Positions 1-11,351 of a stretch of DNA of 64,000 nucleotides are shown piece after piece (the stretch's first letter is position 1; every line of letters begins with the position of its first letter). A program made the translations under genes and the position numbers. The DNA is from Abelmoschus esculentus (lineage: Eukaryota; Streptophyta; Magnoliopsida; Malvales; Malvaceae). The notes beneath the pieces are model-generated. The model ran no database searches and had not been told where the DNA came from. It saw nothing but the letters and a program-made list of their open reading frames with translations. The stretch is from NCBI GenBank assembly GCA_035048815.1, contig JAUCBN010000011.1:21530001-21594000 (forward strand), given 5' to 3'.

Positions 1-235
1 GGATCTCAAATTTTATTCAGTTATTTAATTATTCAAGCGAAACTATTTTTAGATATTAAGGTTATTATTTATTATTTCGTAAACTTTGAGATACTTGGGA
101 TATTTATGTTATCATTATGATTTTATTTTTTTAATTCAAATATAATTTTTAAAATTATTTTTTTGAGGGTAAAATTTTCAAACGTGACTTCCTATATTCG
201 ATCTATTTCTTTTAGGTCGGGTTTAGGGGGTTACA
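1..235 (+). mobile_element. 3' end of a gypsy-type LTR (fragment)
   Basis: The stretch ends with GGGTTTAGGGGGTTACA, the kind of G-rich terminus followed by TTACA seen at the ends of other gypsy LTRs in this window (for example GATGTTACA at 16,266 and 38,375). The sequence before it is AT-rich and noncoding. The window begins inside it, so length, strand and family are uncertain. It lies upstream of the CSI1-like exon, which suggests another insertion in the broken gene. Confidence 0.45.
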
Positions 236-591
236 AGTAGTTTACTAACAGTATTGTTGTCCCCCAATAACAAAGATGCTCCTCTCCCTAGTCCCCATCT
301 CCCCGAAAAAGGACAATAGAAAATGAAATAAGTATACTTTGCAACAGCCCAACAATTATAAGCTAGACTGGGAATATCTTTTGATTGTCTTAGAACTATA
401 TTCTGTAAAGCTTTTCTTGTTTTTGATTTCCATACCCTTTCTTAAGTGTAGCTTCTCACTGTAATCATATAACATGTTTTTATTGCTTTTTGTGGATACT
501 TTCATTTGCATGTTGATGAATGTCTAGTGGTAATAAATTGAATGAATTTGAAATTTTAACAACAGTATCTTTTTGTGTATCCTTGTTGCAG
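236..591 (+). other. Intronic or upstream remnant of the CSI1-like pseudogene
   Basis: No coding region is supported here. The stretch ends with a pyrimidine-rich tract and TTGTTGCAG, a good splice acceptor at 590-591, directly before the first recognisable CSI1-like exon. It therefore reads as the intron that once joined the start-codon exon, which lies outside the window or is lost. Confidence 0.5.
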
Positions 592-664
592 GAAACAAAT
601 AAGGATGCAAAATTTCATAATTCTGAGCCCCCAACTCCACATCAGTAATAAAGATGGGTTTGAG
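592..664 (+). pseudogene. CSI1-like exon, N-terminal segment
   Basis: Reads a segment containing SEPPTPH, the conserved N-terminal stretch of CSI1 proteins, and then the equivalent of the following residues in a shifted frame: one base appears lost after the histidine codon near 642, creating stops. The acceptor (TTGTTGCAG before 592) and donor (GAG then GTTAGTG at 665) are both recognisable. The interrupted codon AG|G is completed by the exon at 18,075, so these two exons were adjacent in the original gene. Confidence 0.8.
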
Positions 665-737
665 GTTAGTGTAAGTTATATTGTATGTATACTCTATGTA
701 AGGATGCAAGGCACACTGCATTGTGGAAGAGGCGAGA

Positions 738-746
738 ACAATGTAG
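738..746. repeat. Target-site duplication, left (ACAATGTAG)
   Basis: Nine bases, ACAATGTAG, repeated exactly at 1390-1398 on the other side of the MITE. A 9-bp duplication is the usual size for Mutator-like transposons. Confidence 0.9.
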
Positions 747-1389
747 GAGAAATTATTACATGAACTCGTTCTATCACCTAGGATATGGTCCCCAACCAAT
801 TAAATTAAGACATATAATATATTTTTTCCATATAATATTTACATATAAGCATTGTCCAAATCATCCTATTTAATGTCTTTGATTTTAAAAAAATATTACC
901 AAAGATTTCTTGTGTCATCTTTCTCTTTGTTCTTTAAAATTTTCCTAATTAATTTTTTATATATATTTTGGGTTTAGAGTTTAAGGTTAGGGATTAGGGG
1001 TTTAGTGTTTATGTTGTTTAAGGTTTAGGATTTAGTGTTTAGGTTTAGGGTTAGAGTTAGGAGTTATTGTTTAGGTTTAAGGGTTAGGGTTAGGATTTAG
1101 AGTTAGAGTTAGGATTTAGGGTTTAAGGGTTAGGATTTAGGGTTTAAGGTTTAAGGTTAGGGTTAGGGGTTAGAAAAAATTAATTAAAAAAATTGAACAA
1201 TAAAGAGGAAGACAACATAAAAAAATCTTTAGTAATGTTTTTTCTTTTTTTAAATCAAAGGCATTAAAGTGAATGATTTGGATGATGCTTATGTGTGAAT
1301 ATGATACGAAAAAAATATATTATGTGTCTTTATTTAATTGGTTGGGACCATATCTTAGGTGCTGGAACAGATCCGTGTAATAATTTCTC
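747..1389. mobile_element. Mutator-type MITE with ~200-bp terminal inverted repeats
   Basis: The ends are GAGAAATTATTACA and its reverse complement. The inverted repeats extend roughly 200 bases on each side with scattered mismatches, for example around GATATGGTCCC near 783 and GGGACCATATC near 1345. The centre is a tract of degenerate telomere-like repeats. There is no transposase reading frame. Flanking 9-bp direct repeats and long inverted repeats point to a non-autonomous Mutator-like element. The related segment at 17,576-17,925 has a single, slightly changed version of the target (ACATTTAG) and no insertion, which fixes both boundaries. Confidence 0.88.
968..1170 (+). repeat. Degenerate telomere-like repeat (TTTAGGG variants) inside the MITE
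   Basis: About 200 bases made of GGGTTTAG, GGTTAGGG, GGATTTAG and similar 6- to 8-base variants of the plant telomere repeat, all on one strand. It lies exactly between the two inverted-repeat arms, so it is the internal region of the element and not an independent interstitial telomere. Confidence 0.8.
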
Positions 1390-1398
1390 ACAATGTAG
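1390..1398. repeat. Target-site duplication, right (ACAATGTAG)
   Basis: Exact copy of 738-746, directly after the right end of the MITE. Confidence 0.9.
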
Positions 1399-1712
1399 GG
1401 AGGCTCGGGCTTGGAGTTGCTTGCTAGATGTAGAGCAATCTGAAATTTGCAATTCACTTCATGAAGTTCCTTTCCTGGACACCAGCAACATAGAGTTTAT
1501 CTAAATGTTTGATAGAATATGCTTATGTTTCCATCCTACCTTCCCCGCCCCGTGTACATTTTGATTTCCCTTGGGCCTTTTAAGTTCCTTTGACTTGGAT
1601 TTTATTGTCATGAGCCTTATTAGTTATTCTGTTTTCAGTTAGCTACTTTGGTTTGCTGTCTTAAGACATTTGTTTTCTTGTTATATTTGAATTATAAGTT
1701 CATAACTGAGGG

Positions 1713-1962
1713 TAGGGGTGAGTATTCGATCGAGTCAAGTTGAGTCAAATCAAAAAAATTTGAGTTGACGAGTTATATTTTACGACTCAAACTTTATTTG
1801 AAATTTTTTCGGTTCAAGTCGAGTTTAAGAAATTCGAGTCGAGTCGAGTTTAAGAAATTCGATTCGAATCGAGTCAAGTTTTCGAGTTCCTATAAATATT
1901 TAATTATAATTATTTATCATGTTATAGTATGATTTAATTCCAATTTAAATGACTTTCGCTAA
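1713..1962 (+). mobile_element. hAT-type MITE, left part (split by gypsy insertion)
   Basis: Begins TAGGGGTGAGTATTCGATCG and contains many GAGTCGAGTC-like words, the same family as 26,369-26,895 and 33,874-34,381. It stops at 1,962 where the Tekay-like gypsy element begins, and 24 more bases of the MITE resume at 16,267. The right half of the MITE is missing beyond the copia fragment. The presumed 8-bp target is ACTGAGGG (1,705-1,712). The right-hand partner is lost. Confidence 0.75.
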
Positions 1963-2030
1963 TGTAACGACCCAAATTTCCCGTATCCGAGTGTTGAGTT
2001 AACCCGAGAGTTTGGGCTTTGGTTTTGGGC
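1963..2030 (+). mobile_element. 5' LTR stub of the Tekay-like element
   Basis: Sixty-eight bases match the first bases of the 3' LTR at 14,107 (TGTAACGACC onward to GGTTTTGGGC) with several substitutions, then switch abruptly to internal pol sequence. The rest of the LTR and gag were removed by a deletion. Confidence 0.8.
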
Positions 2031-4532
2031 GTACATATAGTTGCTCTTGTGGACACGAGGTCTACCCACTCGTATATCCGTAGTAGGATATCTCAGTAGT
2101 GGGGATTACCAGCGGAGGATCTTGAGATTGGGGTCCGTGTGATAAGCCCGTTGGGATTGGATGTGTTGGTGGATAAGGTGTATCGGAGGTGTCCGATCGA
2201 GGTGCAAGGGTCTATCTTTTCGGTCGATCTTATGGTCTTGCCGTTTTAGGAGTTTGACGCACTAGGGATGGATTGGTTGTTCGAACACGATGCAAGTTTG
2301 GGGTGTAAATCTAAGAGTTTAAAGCTCAAAGTGGCAGATGGTTCTAAGCTTATTGTGAGGGGTGAGAGGAATTTGTGTTTACCGAATGTGGTGTCAGCGT
2401 TGTTAGCTCAAAGGTTGATCTAGCAAGGTTGTGAGGCTTTCTTAGCTCACGTGATGGATGTGAGTGTTGGTAGCCCAGCTTTAGAGAGCTTGAGGACTGT
2501 TTGCGAGTATCTCGATGTATTTCTAGAGGAGTTGTCTGGTTTACCTCCCGACTGTGAGTTGGAGTTCCAGATAGAGGTGTTTCCAGGTACGACACCGATA
2601 TCCATAGCACCGTATCGTATGACACCGAAAGAGATGAGAGAGTTAAAGCAGCAGATCCAAGAGTTGCTTGAGATAGGTTTTATCAGACCGAATGTGTCAC
2701 CGTGGGGAGCAACGGTTTTATTTCTTAAGAAGAAGGACGGGTCGATGAGGATGTTCATCGATTACCGTCAGCTCAATAAGGTCATGATCAAGAATCGTTA
2801 TCCTTTACCTTGGATCGATGATCTGTTTGATTAGTTGAGAGACGCCTGTGTATTTTCTAAGATAGATCTGAGATCGGGGTACTATCAGTTGAAAGTGGTG
2901 GATGAGGATGTCCAAAAGATCGCTTTTAGGACCCGGTACGGACATTATGAGTTTCTTGTGATGCCGTTTGGGCTCACGAATGCACCTACAACTTTTATGA
3001 ACTTGATGAACCAGATCTTTCAACAGTATCTAGATCAGTTTGCGGTTGTGTTCATCGATGACATCTTGGTGTATTCACGCTTAGAGGAAGAGCATGACTA
3101 TCACCTAAGAGTGGTTCTGTAGGTGTTGAGGGATAGGCGTCTGTACGCCAAGTTCAGTAAATGTGAGTTCTGGTTGTCTAATGTGGCGTTTCTTGGCCAC
3201 ATAGTTGTAGCAGATGGAATGCGATTAGATCCCCAGAAGATCCAAGCTTTGGTGGAATGGAAACCACCAAGGAATGTATCGAAAGTTCATATTTTCCTTG
3301 GACTTTCCGGATACTATAGGAGGTTTGTTAAAGGTTTTGATCATAGCGGTACCTTTGACCAAGTTGCTTCAGAAAGGTGTTCCTTTTGCGTGGAATGAGA
3401 GAAGACAACTGAGTTTTGAACAGTTGAAAGCCTATCTAACAAAGGCACCAGTCTTGACGTAACCAGAACCGGGAAAAGATTATATGGTGTTTAGCGATGC
3501 TTCCTTAAATGGGTTAGATTGTGTGCTCATGCAAGAGGGTAAGGTGGTTGCTTACGCCTCGAGGCAGTTGAAACCCCATGAGAGGAGCTATCCTACATAT
3601 GATCTTGAGCTTGCAGCAGTTATCTTCGCCTTGAAGATATGTAGGCATTACCTCTATGGAGAGAAATGCTACATCTACACCGACCACAAGAATTTGAAGT
3701 ATCTGCTTACCCAGAAAGAGTTGAACCTAAGACAGTGTCGGAGGATAGAGTTGTTAAAGGACTATGATTATGTTATAGAGTACCATCCCGACAAGGCGAA
3801 CGTCATCGTCGATGCCTTGAGTCGAAAGTCCATGTTGGACTTTAGAGCTTTGTTTGCTCGGTTGAGGATGATCGATGATGGTGGTTTGTTGGCTGAGTTG
3901 CGTGTGAAGCTTACGCTTGTTCCGGAGATAAAGAGAGCACAGGTGTTAGATGAGGAGTTGGTAGCTCAGTTAGAGGCTGTTCAAAGAGGTGAGTCGTCAG
4001 AATTTGAGGTACGAGATGGTGGATTCTTGTACTTTCAGGGTCGGTTGTGTGTTCCAGCTTTGGAGGATCTAAGAGATCGTATCTTGAGAGAAGCTCACCG
4101 TAGTCTATTTTCTGTACACCCGAGTAGTAATAAGATGTACCAGGATCTTCGTCCTTTCTTTTGGTGGTCGTGTATGAAAAGGGATGTGTAAGAGTTTGTG
4201 ACAAGGTATTTAGCTTATCAACAGGTGAAAGAGGAACATCAGGTTCCTTCAGATTTGCTTCAGCCTATCCAGATTCTATAGTGGAAGCGGGATCGAGTGA
4301 TCATGGACTTTTTCACTGGGTTACCGATGATGTTGAGGAAGCATGATTCTATATGGGTTATAGTTGACCAAGTCGGCTCACTTCTTACCGGTGAGATTAC
4401 ACGGGGTGCCGTCATCGATCATATCGGATAGGGATCCAAGGTTCATAACGAGGTTGTGGAGGTTTATCTATGAGGCTTTAGACACCAAGTTGCACTTCAG
4501 TATAACTTTTCATCCTTAGACCGATGGACAGT
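2031..4532 (+). pseudogene. gypsy pol remnant: protease end, reverse transcriptase, RNase H, integrase start
   Basis: Translated blocks in order: the C-terminal part of an aspartic protease domain (ending near GMDWL, about 2,270); reverse transcriptase from about 2,450 with PYRM, FIDYRQLNK, DLRSGYYQL, the conserved MPFGLTNAP and the catalytic FIDDILVYS (near 3,053-3,080); RNase H from about 3,484 with FSDAS, YTDHKNLKYL and DALSRK; then the zinc-binding linker and integrase until the coding sequence is cut at 4,532. Stops lie at about 2,248, 2,421, 2,832, 3,120, 3,460 and 4,189, with frameshifts around 3,340-3,400. The SIAPYRM and FIRP-SPWGA type motifs are characteristic of the Tekay/Del chromoviruses. 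The missing integrase portion resumes at 13,311 after the inserted element. Confidence 0.88.
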
Positions 4533-6499
4533 TGTCGCGACCGCTTTAAAACCGAAAACGTGTGTGGAAAAATAATCTGACGATTAATCTTGAGAAATCC
4601 AAATTTTATTACTTTCAACCCAAAATTTTAAAAAAATGTATATAATTTAATTTTAAAAATAGACTTGGAGTCGCCACCAGCCACTTTGGTAGGCCAGACA
4701 CCATAAAACAAACCAGAGATTTGTTAAAAATATTTGGGTTTGAGAGTCGGTTACGTGTAAGGACGACCCTTACAAACGCCCAAAAATTGGTACCTTATTA
4801 ATTACACGTGGCATTTTGATATTTTGAATATAAATATTAATTTAATTTTTTATTGTTAAAGAAACACTGCTTGAATTGAGGATATCCTTTTGATTAAGAA
4901 AATATATCTCTTTTAAACTTGGGCTTGAATAAGACGTCCTCTAGATAGGAAATCTTACCCAAATTTAAAGAAATATAAATTCCGCCTAAAAAGGTTTAAA
5001 TGCATGAACATTTTTATCTTGTTCATTTTAAGTTCTAACCTACGAGGGCTTCATTAATTAAATCTTAAAACCTATTTAAATTACTAATATCACTATTTTT
5101 GACCTACCAATTTTATTTAATTTTAAACCTAAATTATTTTATCAAGTTCTAGGTTTTTAATAACACATGAATTCGATACCAAGGTACACTCTTTAGGCCA
5201 ACATCATGGTACGTCAAAACACCGGCCTCCCAGTGTATTCGAGGTATAAGATTCAAATACTATCGTTACTAATTATCTCTCTATTTAATTAATTAATTAA
5301 AGCAACTAATCCTAAAAGTCTCTAAATTAATTAACTAAATGATGATTAAGTGGTTTCCTAAATATGCCATGTGATTTTTAAAAAGAGACATAATTAAATA
5401 AAATAAAATAAATAAACAAAATAAAGGAACTTGATTACTTTTCATTAGAAAATATGAGAGTTCGAATTACAACCAAGAATGATCAAAATTGAGCACAAAG
5501 GAACTTACATGGTAAAGACAAAAAAAAAGTTCAATTTCAAGGGATGAATTAGATTTAATTAAGTTTAATTAATTTTAAGGTTTAGAATTTTTAATTAAAT
5601 TAATAATTTAATCAAATTTTCCTAAGCTTTAAAGTCAAATTTGATGAAAATTCAGTTTTAAGGTTCACTTAGGCTAAATTAGATCTAATTAGGTTAAATT
5701 AATTTTAAATTTTATCTTAGAAATTAAATTAAATTCAACTAAAAACCTAATTAAATAATTTCTAAGCCTTTTAAAAAAATTAAACCTAATTAATATCTAA
5801 ATTAACTGATTTTGAGTTTTAGGGTTCAATTTAGGTTCTAACTAGATTTAATTAGATTAAAATAATTTTAAATTCAACCTTAGAAATTAAATTAAATTCA
5901 ATCAAGAACCTAATTAAATAATTCCTCAGACTTAAAATTAAGTTAACACCTAATTAACATCAAATATTTGATTAAATTAACACCTAATTAAATTAACATC
6001 ACTCGAATGACACCCTAAAAACACTTAAATCTACCCGGATTTCTCCCTAAAACCGAAAATAAAAGAGATGAACCAAAAACAACTAACGAGAGAGAAAAAA
6101 AGAACAATACAAGGGCTTACCTCCTCAATCCACCGAAAATCTCTTTCGATTACCCTCTTGTCGATCCAAGCTCTCTGATTCAAACTTTCAGCTCTTTCAT
6201 TCAATTCCCCTTTTTCCAAATTCGAAGGCCTCTATTTAAAGGATTTTTCAAACATCCTAAACTAATTTAAATCCACCAAATCCCTAAAATTTCTTCCTCA
6301 AGTCTCTCAACACAATCCCCACTAAATCTAAAACTCTCTCATATCTTCAAATTTTCTGTTTTTTCTATTTTTATTTTATTTTTTTGTATTTTTTTTATCT
6401 TTTTATTTGATTTTTCAGTTATTTATTTCATTATTATTTATCATTTTCTGTTTTTTTTTTTATTTTTATTTTATTATTATACAAAAATTCGTGTTGACA
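4533..6499 (-). mobile_element. 3' LTR of the Ogre-like element
   Basis: Plus-strand ends are TGTCGCGACC and GTGTTGACA. It aligns along its whole length to 11,352-13,310 with a low density of substitutions and indels, which indicates a fairly recent insertion. On the minus strand it carries a TATA-like TTTAAATAGAGG (6,229-6,240) and, about 110 bases further, a good splice-donor-like AGGTAAGCCC. Confidence 0.87.
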
Positions 6500-6511
6500 G
6501 CTGCCCCTCTG
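6500..6511 (-). promoter_or_regulatory. Polypurine tract of the Ogre-like element
   Basis: On the minus strand reads CAGAGGGGCAGC directly before the 3' LTR, the expected position for the plus-strand primer. Together with the primer site at the other end it sets the orientation. Confidence 0.65.
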
Positions 6512-6587
6512 TGCTCAATGCTGCGGAGCAGGAGATGTGCAAAGACTGAAAAATACGAATTTTGTTTAGGCCATTTGGCCGAAGCTT

Positions 6588-7275
6588 GAAGTTGTTCTTC
6601 CTATTACGAATTTCTTCAAGAAAAACCTGTGACGTAACTCGAGGTTGTTCTTCTTGTTCTGAAATTCCTCGTCTCTAGGATATCTGGAGCTGTTCTGATT
6701 ACGAAATTCTCCAAATGAAAGTAATGAAATCCGAGGTTGTTCTTCTTATTACGAAATTCCTCGTATCTCATGGAATTTGGAGTTGTTCTTCTTATTACGA
6801 AATTCTTCAAACTTAACATCATGCCCGAAGGACTTAATGATGACCCAGAGGATTTAACATCATGTCCGGAGGACTTACTGATGACCTAGAGGATTTAGGA
6901 TCGTATTGCCTCCTTGACTATGCAAACGATATCATCACTCTCGAAGGTGATAGCCCGGAGGACTTAACATCATGCCCGGAGGACTTAATGATGACTCGGA
7001 GGATTGAACATCATGCCCGGAGGATTTAACAATGGAATATGGAGTTGTTCTTCTTATTACGAAATTCTCCATCTTCACTGAAGAGTCTGAAGCTGTTCTT
7101 CTTATTACGAAATTCTTCAAACTGATATCAAGTCATGAAATTTGATGTTTTTTCATATTGAATCTGGAGTTGTTCCTCTCATTTGAACTCCTCCAAAGTT
7201 TGAAGTTGTTCTTATCTGTTGAATTCCTTCAAACAAATCTTGGAATCCGAAGTTGTTTTTTCATCTGAATTCCCT
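6588..7275 (-). repeat. Two short minisatellites with coding-like units next to the 3' LTR
   Basis: Ten or so copies of a unit centred on GTTGTTCTTCTTATTACG (plus strand) occur at about 6,591, 6,644, 6,688, 6,736, 6,782, 7,043, 7,092, 7,169, 7,203 and 7,250, spaced about 35-53 bases within blocks. On the minus strand they read repeated NFVIRRT. Between them (about 6,820-7,030) a second repeat with units of about 21 bases containing GGAGGACTTAA translates on the minus strand to a repeated LSPPGMM heptad. The units are degenerate. Tandem repeats in the 3' untranslated part are known for Ogre-type elements. Whether any peptide is made is unknown. Confidence 0.75.
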
Positions 7276-10200
7276 CGAACATTTGGTAAATAAAGATTTT
7301 TGTTGAAATCCGCATCTTCAAGCGGAAAATCTTGCTTAACTTCATCTTCTTTGTTGAGATCTTTCTCCTCAAATAGAAATCTGTATTGGTCTTTGTTGAC
7401 TTTCTGAAATTTTTGTTTTTAAATTTCTTTCCTCTGAGATCTTTGCTTGTCCTGATCTGGATTGCTTTGTTAATCTTGCAAATTCTTGTTAAAATTAACC
7501 AAAAATGATTTGAATGCATGGGTTAGCATGTTTTACCCTATGGATGCCTAACCATATGATGCATGAACCATGGTCATTGAGGGACACTTAAATTCTTCAT
7601 TGAACCTTTTTCTGTCATGACGATATCTCACATCAACAACTTTGTAGTCTACCTGATCTTTTTGAGCTCTATTTCGCATATTGACATTAACATCATTGTT
7701 TTTCCCAATCAGTTAGGATTCTTCCCCACATTTCATGGGCTATCAGCTTCTCGAAGAAATAAACTTGAACTCTGTACCTCCCTTGTCCATTCTGATTTGA
7801 AGTCTCACGTGCAATAATACTTTGTTGATCTTTTATCATGCTGAGTTTGCCCCACTTTCATCATTTAGGGTATGCAAAATATCATAGGTCCCTGAATTTT
7901 CTCCTGGTCCCTAAACCTTTTCTAGCCCTTGAATTTTCATCAAGCTTGACTACTATTCATCATTATAACTATGAAACTCGGCAATGACTATAGTCTGTAC
8001 GTAATTACCCCATTTTTACTTGCATCATCTTCGTTGTTCGATATTTTAACATTTAAAGCTTCACTTGTTCTTCGTCAAACCATTCATCATTAATCAAGTA
8101 CCAAGGTCATCTCTTGTTCTGCCTGCACTTAAAGGATTAATTACATCGTAGTAATTCCCATGAAATCCTTTGTTTTTTGTATCTAATCAATTTATCTGCA
8201 AGATGCTTGTTAAAACAATATGCAAAAAAAATGATTTTACTAATTTTGAAAACATTAGAAAATTTTGACTGTCATGGTAAACAAGAGAATACAAAATTTA
8301 GGCCTTTAAATACTAAGTGCAGTAAAGCCTTCAAAAGAATTTGCAAAGATCAACTTTGATGCGACCATTTTCCAACTTATTTTAGGCACTCATCAAATAC
8401 CCCCAAACTCGAACTATTGTTTGTCCTCAAGCAATGCCAAACATCAAATTGCTAAATCTTACTCCCCTTTGGTCTTACTCTTTCATCTATTCTCCCCACC
8501 ATGGTCATGTCTATCTCTCCGTTTTAGCCACTAGTTTACCCAAGGACTTCTACTAAGAAACAAACTCTAGGGCCAGGTGAGTGTGTATGTTAAATGGACA
8601 AGGCTGATTCAAGGCTTTCTTAGATAAACCCTAAGTTCAAGACAAGTAGAATCTTGGATTAGCTATCTCCTTAAAACAACAAGTCTTGAGCAAATTTCGA
8701 GTACCTCAAGATATGTGTTTTCTATTTCTTTCTTTGTTTTTTTTATTTATTCTTTTGTAGCACCTACTAGAGCCAATTTCGGGCACCTCTAGTATGAAGG
8801 AGAGCAAAACTAAAGCTGGTGATAGGCACCTCTAGTTATTTTTTCAACAAGTTCTAAGTCTTTATCACCTAAGTTTATTAAAAGAACTCCTAAATCAAAC
8901 AAGTCTAAAACGTTTTTTTTTTCTTTGTCTAACCCTAAAGTAAGCTTTTAAGTTCTATTCCATGAGTATCCTGTGGTTATCCCTTCAAAACAGTACTTGG
9001 CCATGGTAAGGAGAAAAATTTCTATAGCCTTAAAGGAGTAAACTAAAGCAAAGCTGACATAAGGCAGTACAAGATTACAAACTTAAATTCAAGAAAAGAG
9101 AATATATAAAACATTTTCAGAAAAAATTACTCCCTTTTATGGTATTGTCGCGACATTGGGTAGCCTCGGCAGTATATAGGCCTTGGCTATGTAGTCATTT
9201 GAACTACTCGTCGTTTGGTCTTTACTTGGATTTCTTCTTCGGGATGACACTGATAAATTCATTATTTGACAAAATTTGCTGCATTATTATCGCTTAGGGT
9301 GATTAGATGCCCCAGGTCTTCTCACGTTATCGTCATCATGATCGAACACTTTATTGCTGTTTTTCATAGCTCAAAATCTGATCTTCTAAATTTTCAATAG
9401 ATGCCCGCCCAGCTATTAAATTCAACCGTCATTTTTCTTTTCGACTTCTTTTTGCATTTTTCCGTCTTTTTTCATTTTCTTGAAAGAACCTTTTAAATTG
9501 AACCCTTGTGTGAGATGAATTTTTCATATCAATCTCCCGTATCTACATTTCATCTGAATGACCAAGCAATGTGAAAATTGATGTCTGATTCTGAGATCGG
9601 CCGATCTTTCATGTTACCCAAGTGATCCTCAATAACTTTCTGAAAATTTTTAATCTTAACATATTTTAATTTATGCTGAAATTTCTTAATCTTAACATGT
9701 CTTAATTTATGCTTGTCAAAATGCAATGCTACTTTAAAAGTAATATTTAAAACACAATGCAATATTTTTTGTTATTTTATATTCTTCTAAAAAAATGCAA
9801 TATTCAAATGATGCAATGCATGAATGCAAGAGACATCGATTTCGAAAGCTAGTCATTAGACAATATTCATCTAACTAAAAGATCGAATACAAGGAGAAGC
9901 CAATTTGTTGATAGATAGATGGTCTGAGCCTCTTGGTTGATCACCTCGTTCAATATGGTTCAACATCTGTCCTGGTATGTCGATGAGAATCTGTTGATGT
10001 GTCTTCTGCTTTATCAGGCAAAATCCATGTATATCTGACATTTCTTGTACTTGGTTCTAAAATTGATCACTAACTCTATCTACGCATCATCTGAGTAACC
10101 ATCTCGCCTTGGCTCTTGACGTGTTCTTCACTCGAAACGTTGGCTCAAAGCTTGCAAACTGTTTTTCCGCATGTCATGTTGTACTTTCTGAATTTCTCTT

Positions 10201-11330
10201 CTATTTCCCATCTTTATCCTTCGATAGTTTCTTGGGATGCCACTAATTAAAATGTCAAATATGCGCTTTCTGACTATCTTCGCCTCTTAGCCACCTGAAC
10301 CTGACCTGAAGCTTAAATAATTGTTGAACCCAACTTGAAGCTTGAACAAATGTTGAACCCAATATAAGTCTAACTCTTTTCACTTACTGGAACGGTATAG
10401 CAAAATCTCATATCCTCCTATTGTTGATGTTGTAACCACTCTCCTGACAACAACTAAAATACCTTAATTTTGGTAGACGTGCATCATACTTGAAGTCTTC
10501 TAAAATATCCTTGTATAATTGGTACTTGGTCCTCGGATACTAACTCTGATCTTGCACTGAGTCTTCTCGAATATGGTCCACCTCGGCATAATGTCTTCCA
10601 CTTGTATATCAAACCTTTTAGTTTATGATCATTGTCTATACAACTAGCTCATGAATCGATACCCCTAATGCATGCTATATGAACTCACTCACACACCACC
10701 AAAAAGTGTTAGTATGGTAAAATAATAATCTGAACAAAAATAAATTAACTTGCGAAAAATAACCAAAGAACAATTTATGTTGCAAAAAAAACACACCAGA
10801 GAGCAGGTTATGTTGCATAAAAACAACCAGAGAGAAGTTAAACAGAGAAATCCTAATTTTGGCGATATTTCGGCAGCATACCGCCTTATCTTATGGTCCC
10901 TGTCTGGCTCTAAAAGGGGTGGGTTTCTACTCTATACATGTGGTTTTTGGTCTAGACACTGGCTTCCCGAACTGTCGTTATCGTCTACTGCAACGATAAG
11001 ACATCGATTCGGTAGTATAGGTCCCTTACAACGGAGGTGAAGACCCCACGATGCGTAAGGTTAGTATACCAAAAGCATATAAAAATCCGAAACTCAGAGC
11101 TGGAGAGCATCACGTCGGATAATATCTAACTCCCACTTAAGGGTGAAAGCTCGGGTCGAGAGCTTATGCATGAATGACAGAATATATCACAAAAATAAAA
11201 ATACTACCCTCATTCAAACGATGTTCATTTAACAATAAAGAATTAAGTTAATATCTATATTCAAAATACCGGAATGCCACGTAAAAAATTTAAAAAAGTT
11301 AGGCCTGACTCACAAAAAAGAATTTTTAAG
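7276..11330 (-). other. Internal region of the Ogre-like element, no recognisable coding
   Basis: About 4 kb of AT-rich sequence between the minisatellite block and the primer-binding site. No reverse transcriptase, integrase, protease or gag motifs can be seen in any frame; the longest frames are short and without recognisable motifs. It includes a CCCCCAAACTCGAAC-type stretch near 8,400 and short direct repeats of GGCACCTCTAG near 8,784 and 8,826. This is the expected make-up of a large retrotransposon derivative. Confidence 0.65.
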
Positions 11331-11348
11331 TCCCCAGCGGAGTCGCCA
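11331..11348 (-). promoter_or_regulatory. Primer-binding site of the Ogre-like element
   Basis: Minus strand reads TGGCGACTCCGCTGGGGA, three bases after the end of the 5' LTR at 11,352. It starts with TGG, complementary to the CCA end of a tRNA. Ogre-type elements are reported to use a tRNA-Arg primer; the exact tRNA here was not checked. Confidence 0.7.
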
Positions 11349-11351
11349 AGC

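Larger units (their letters stand above)
710..1712 (+). repeat. Duplicated intron segment, left copy (with MITE inside)
   Basis: Without the 643-bp element at 747-1389 and one copy of its target duplication, this segment aligns over about 350 bases to 17,576-17,925, starting near CATTGTGGAAGAGGCGA and ending at CATAA(C/T)TGAGGG. The two copies differ by scattered substitutions and small indels. The left copy is followed by an hAT MITE. The right copy runs on to the next CSI1-like exon without that insertion. I recognise no coding function in it. Confidence 0.85.

Noticed and set aside
968..1170. Interstitial telomere or ancient chromosome fusion point
   Set aside because: The repeat is confined between the inverted arms of a MITE, which explains it without a fusion.
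6588..7275. CRISPR-like array of spaced direct repeats
   Set aside because: Repeats are degenerate, spacers are not unique, and the DNA is plant nuclear; it is a retrotransposon minisatellite.
10750..11040. 96-codon frame on the plus strand inside the Ogre-like element
   Set aside because: The element is oriented minus; the frame has no domain and overlaps leader sequence near the primer site.
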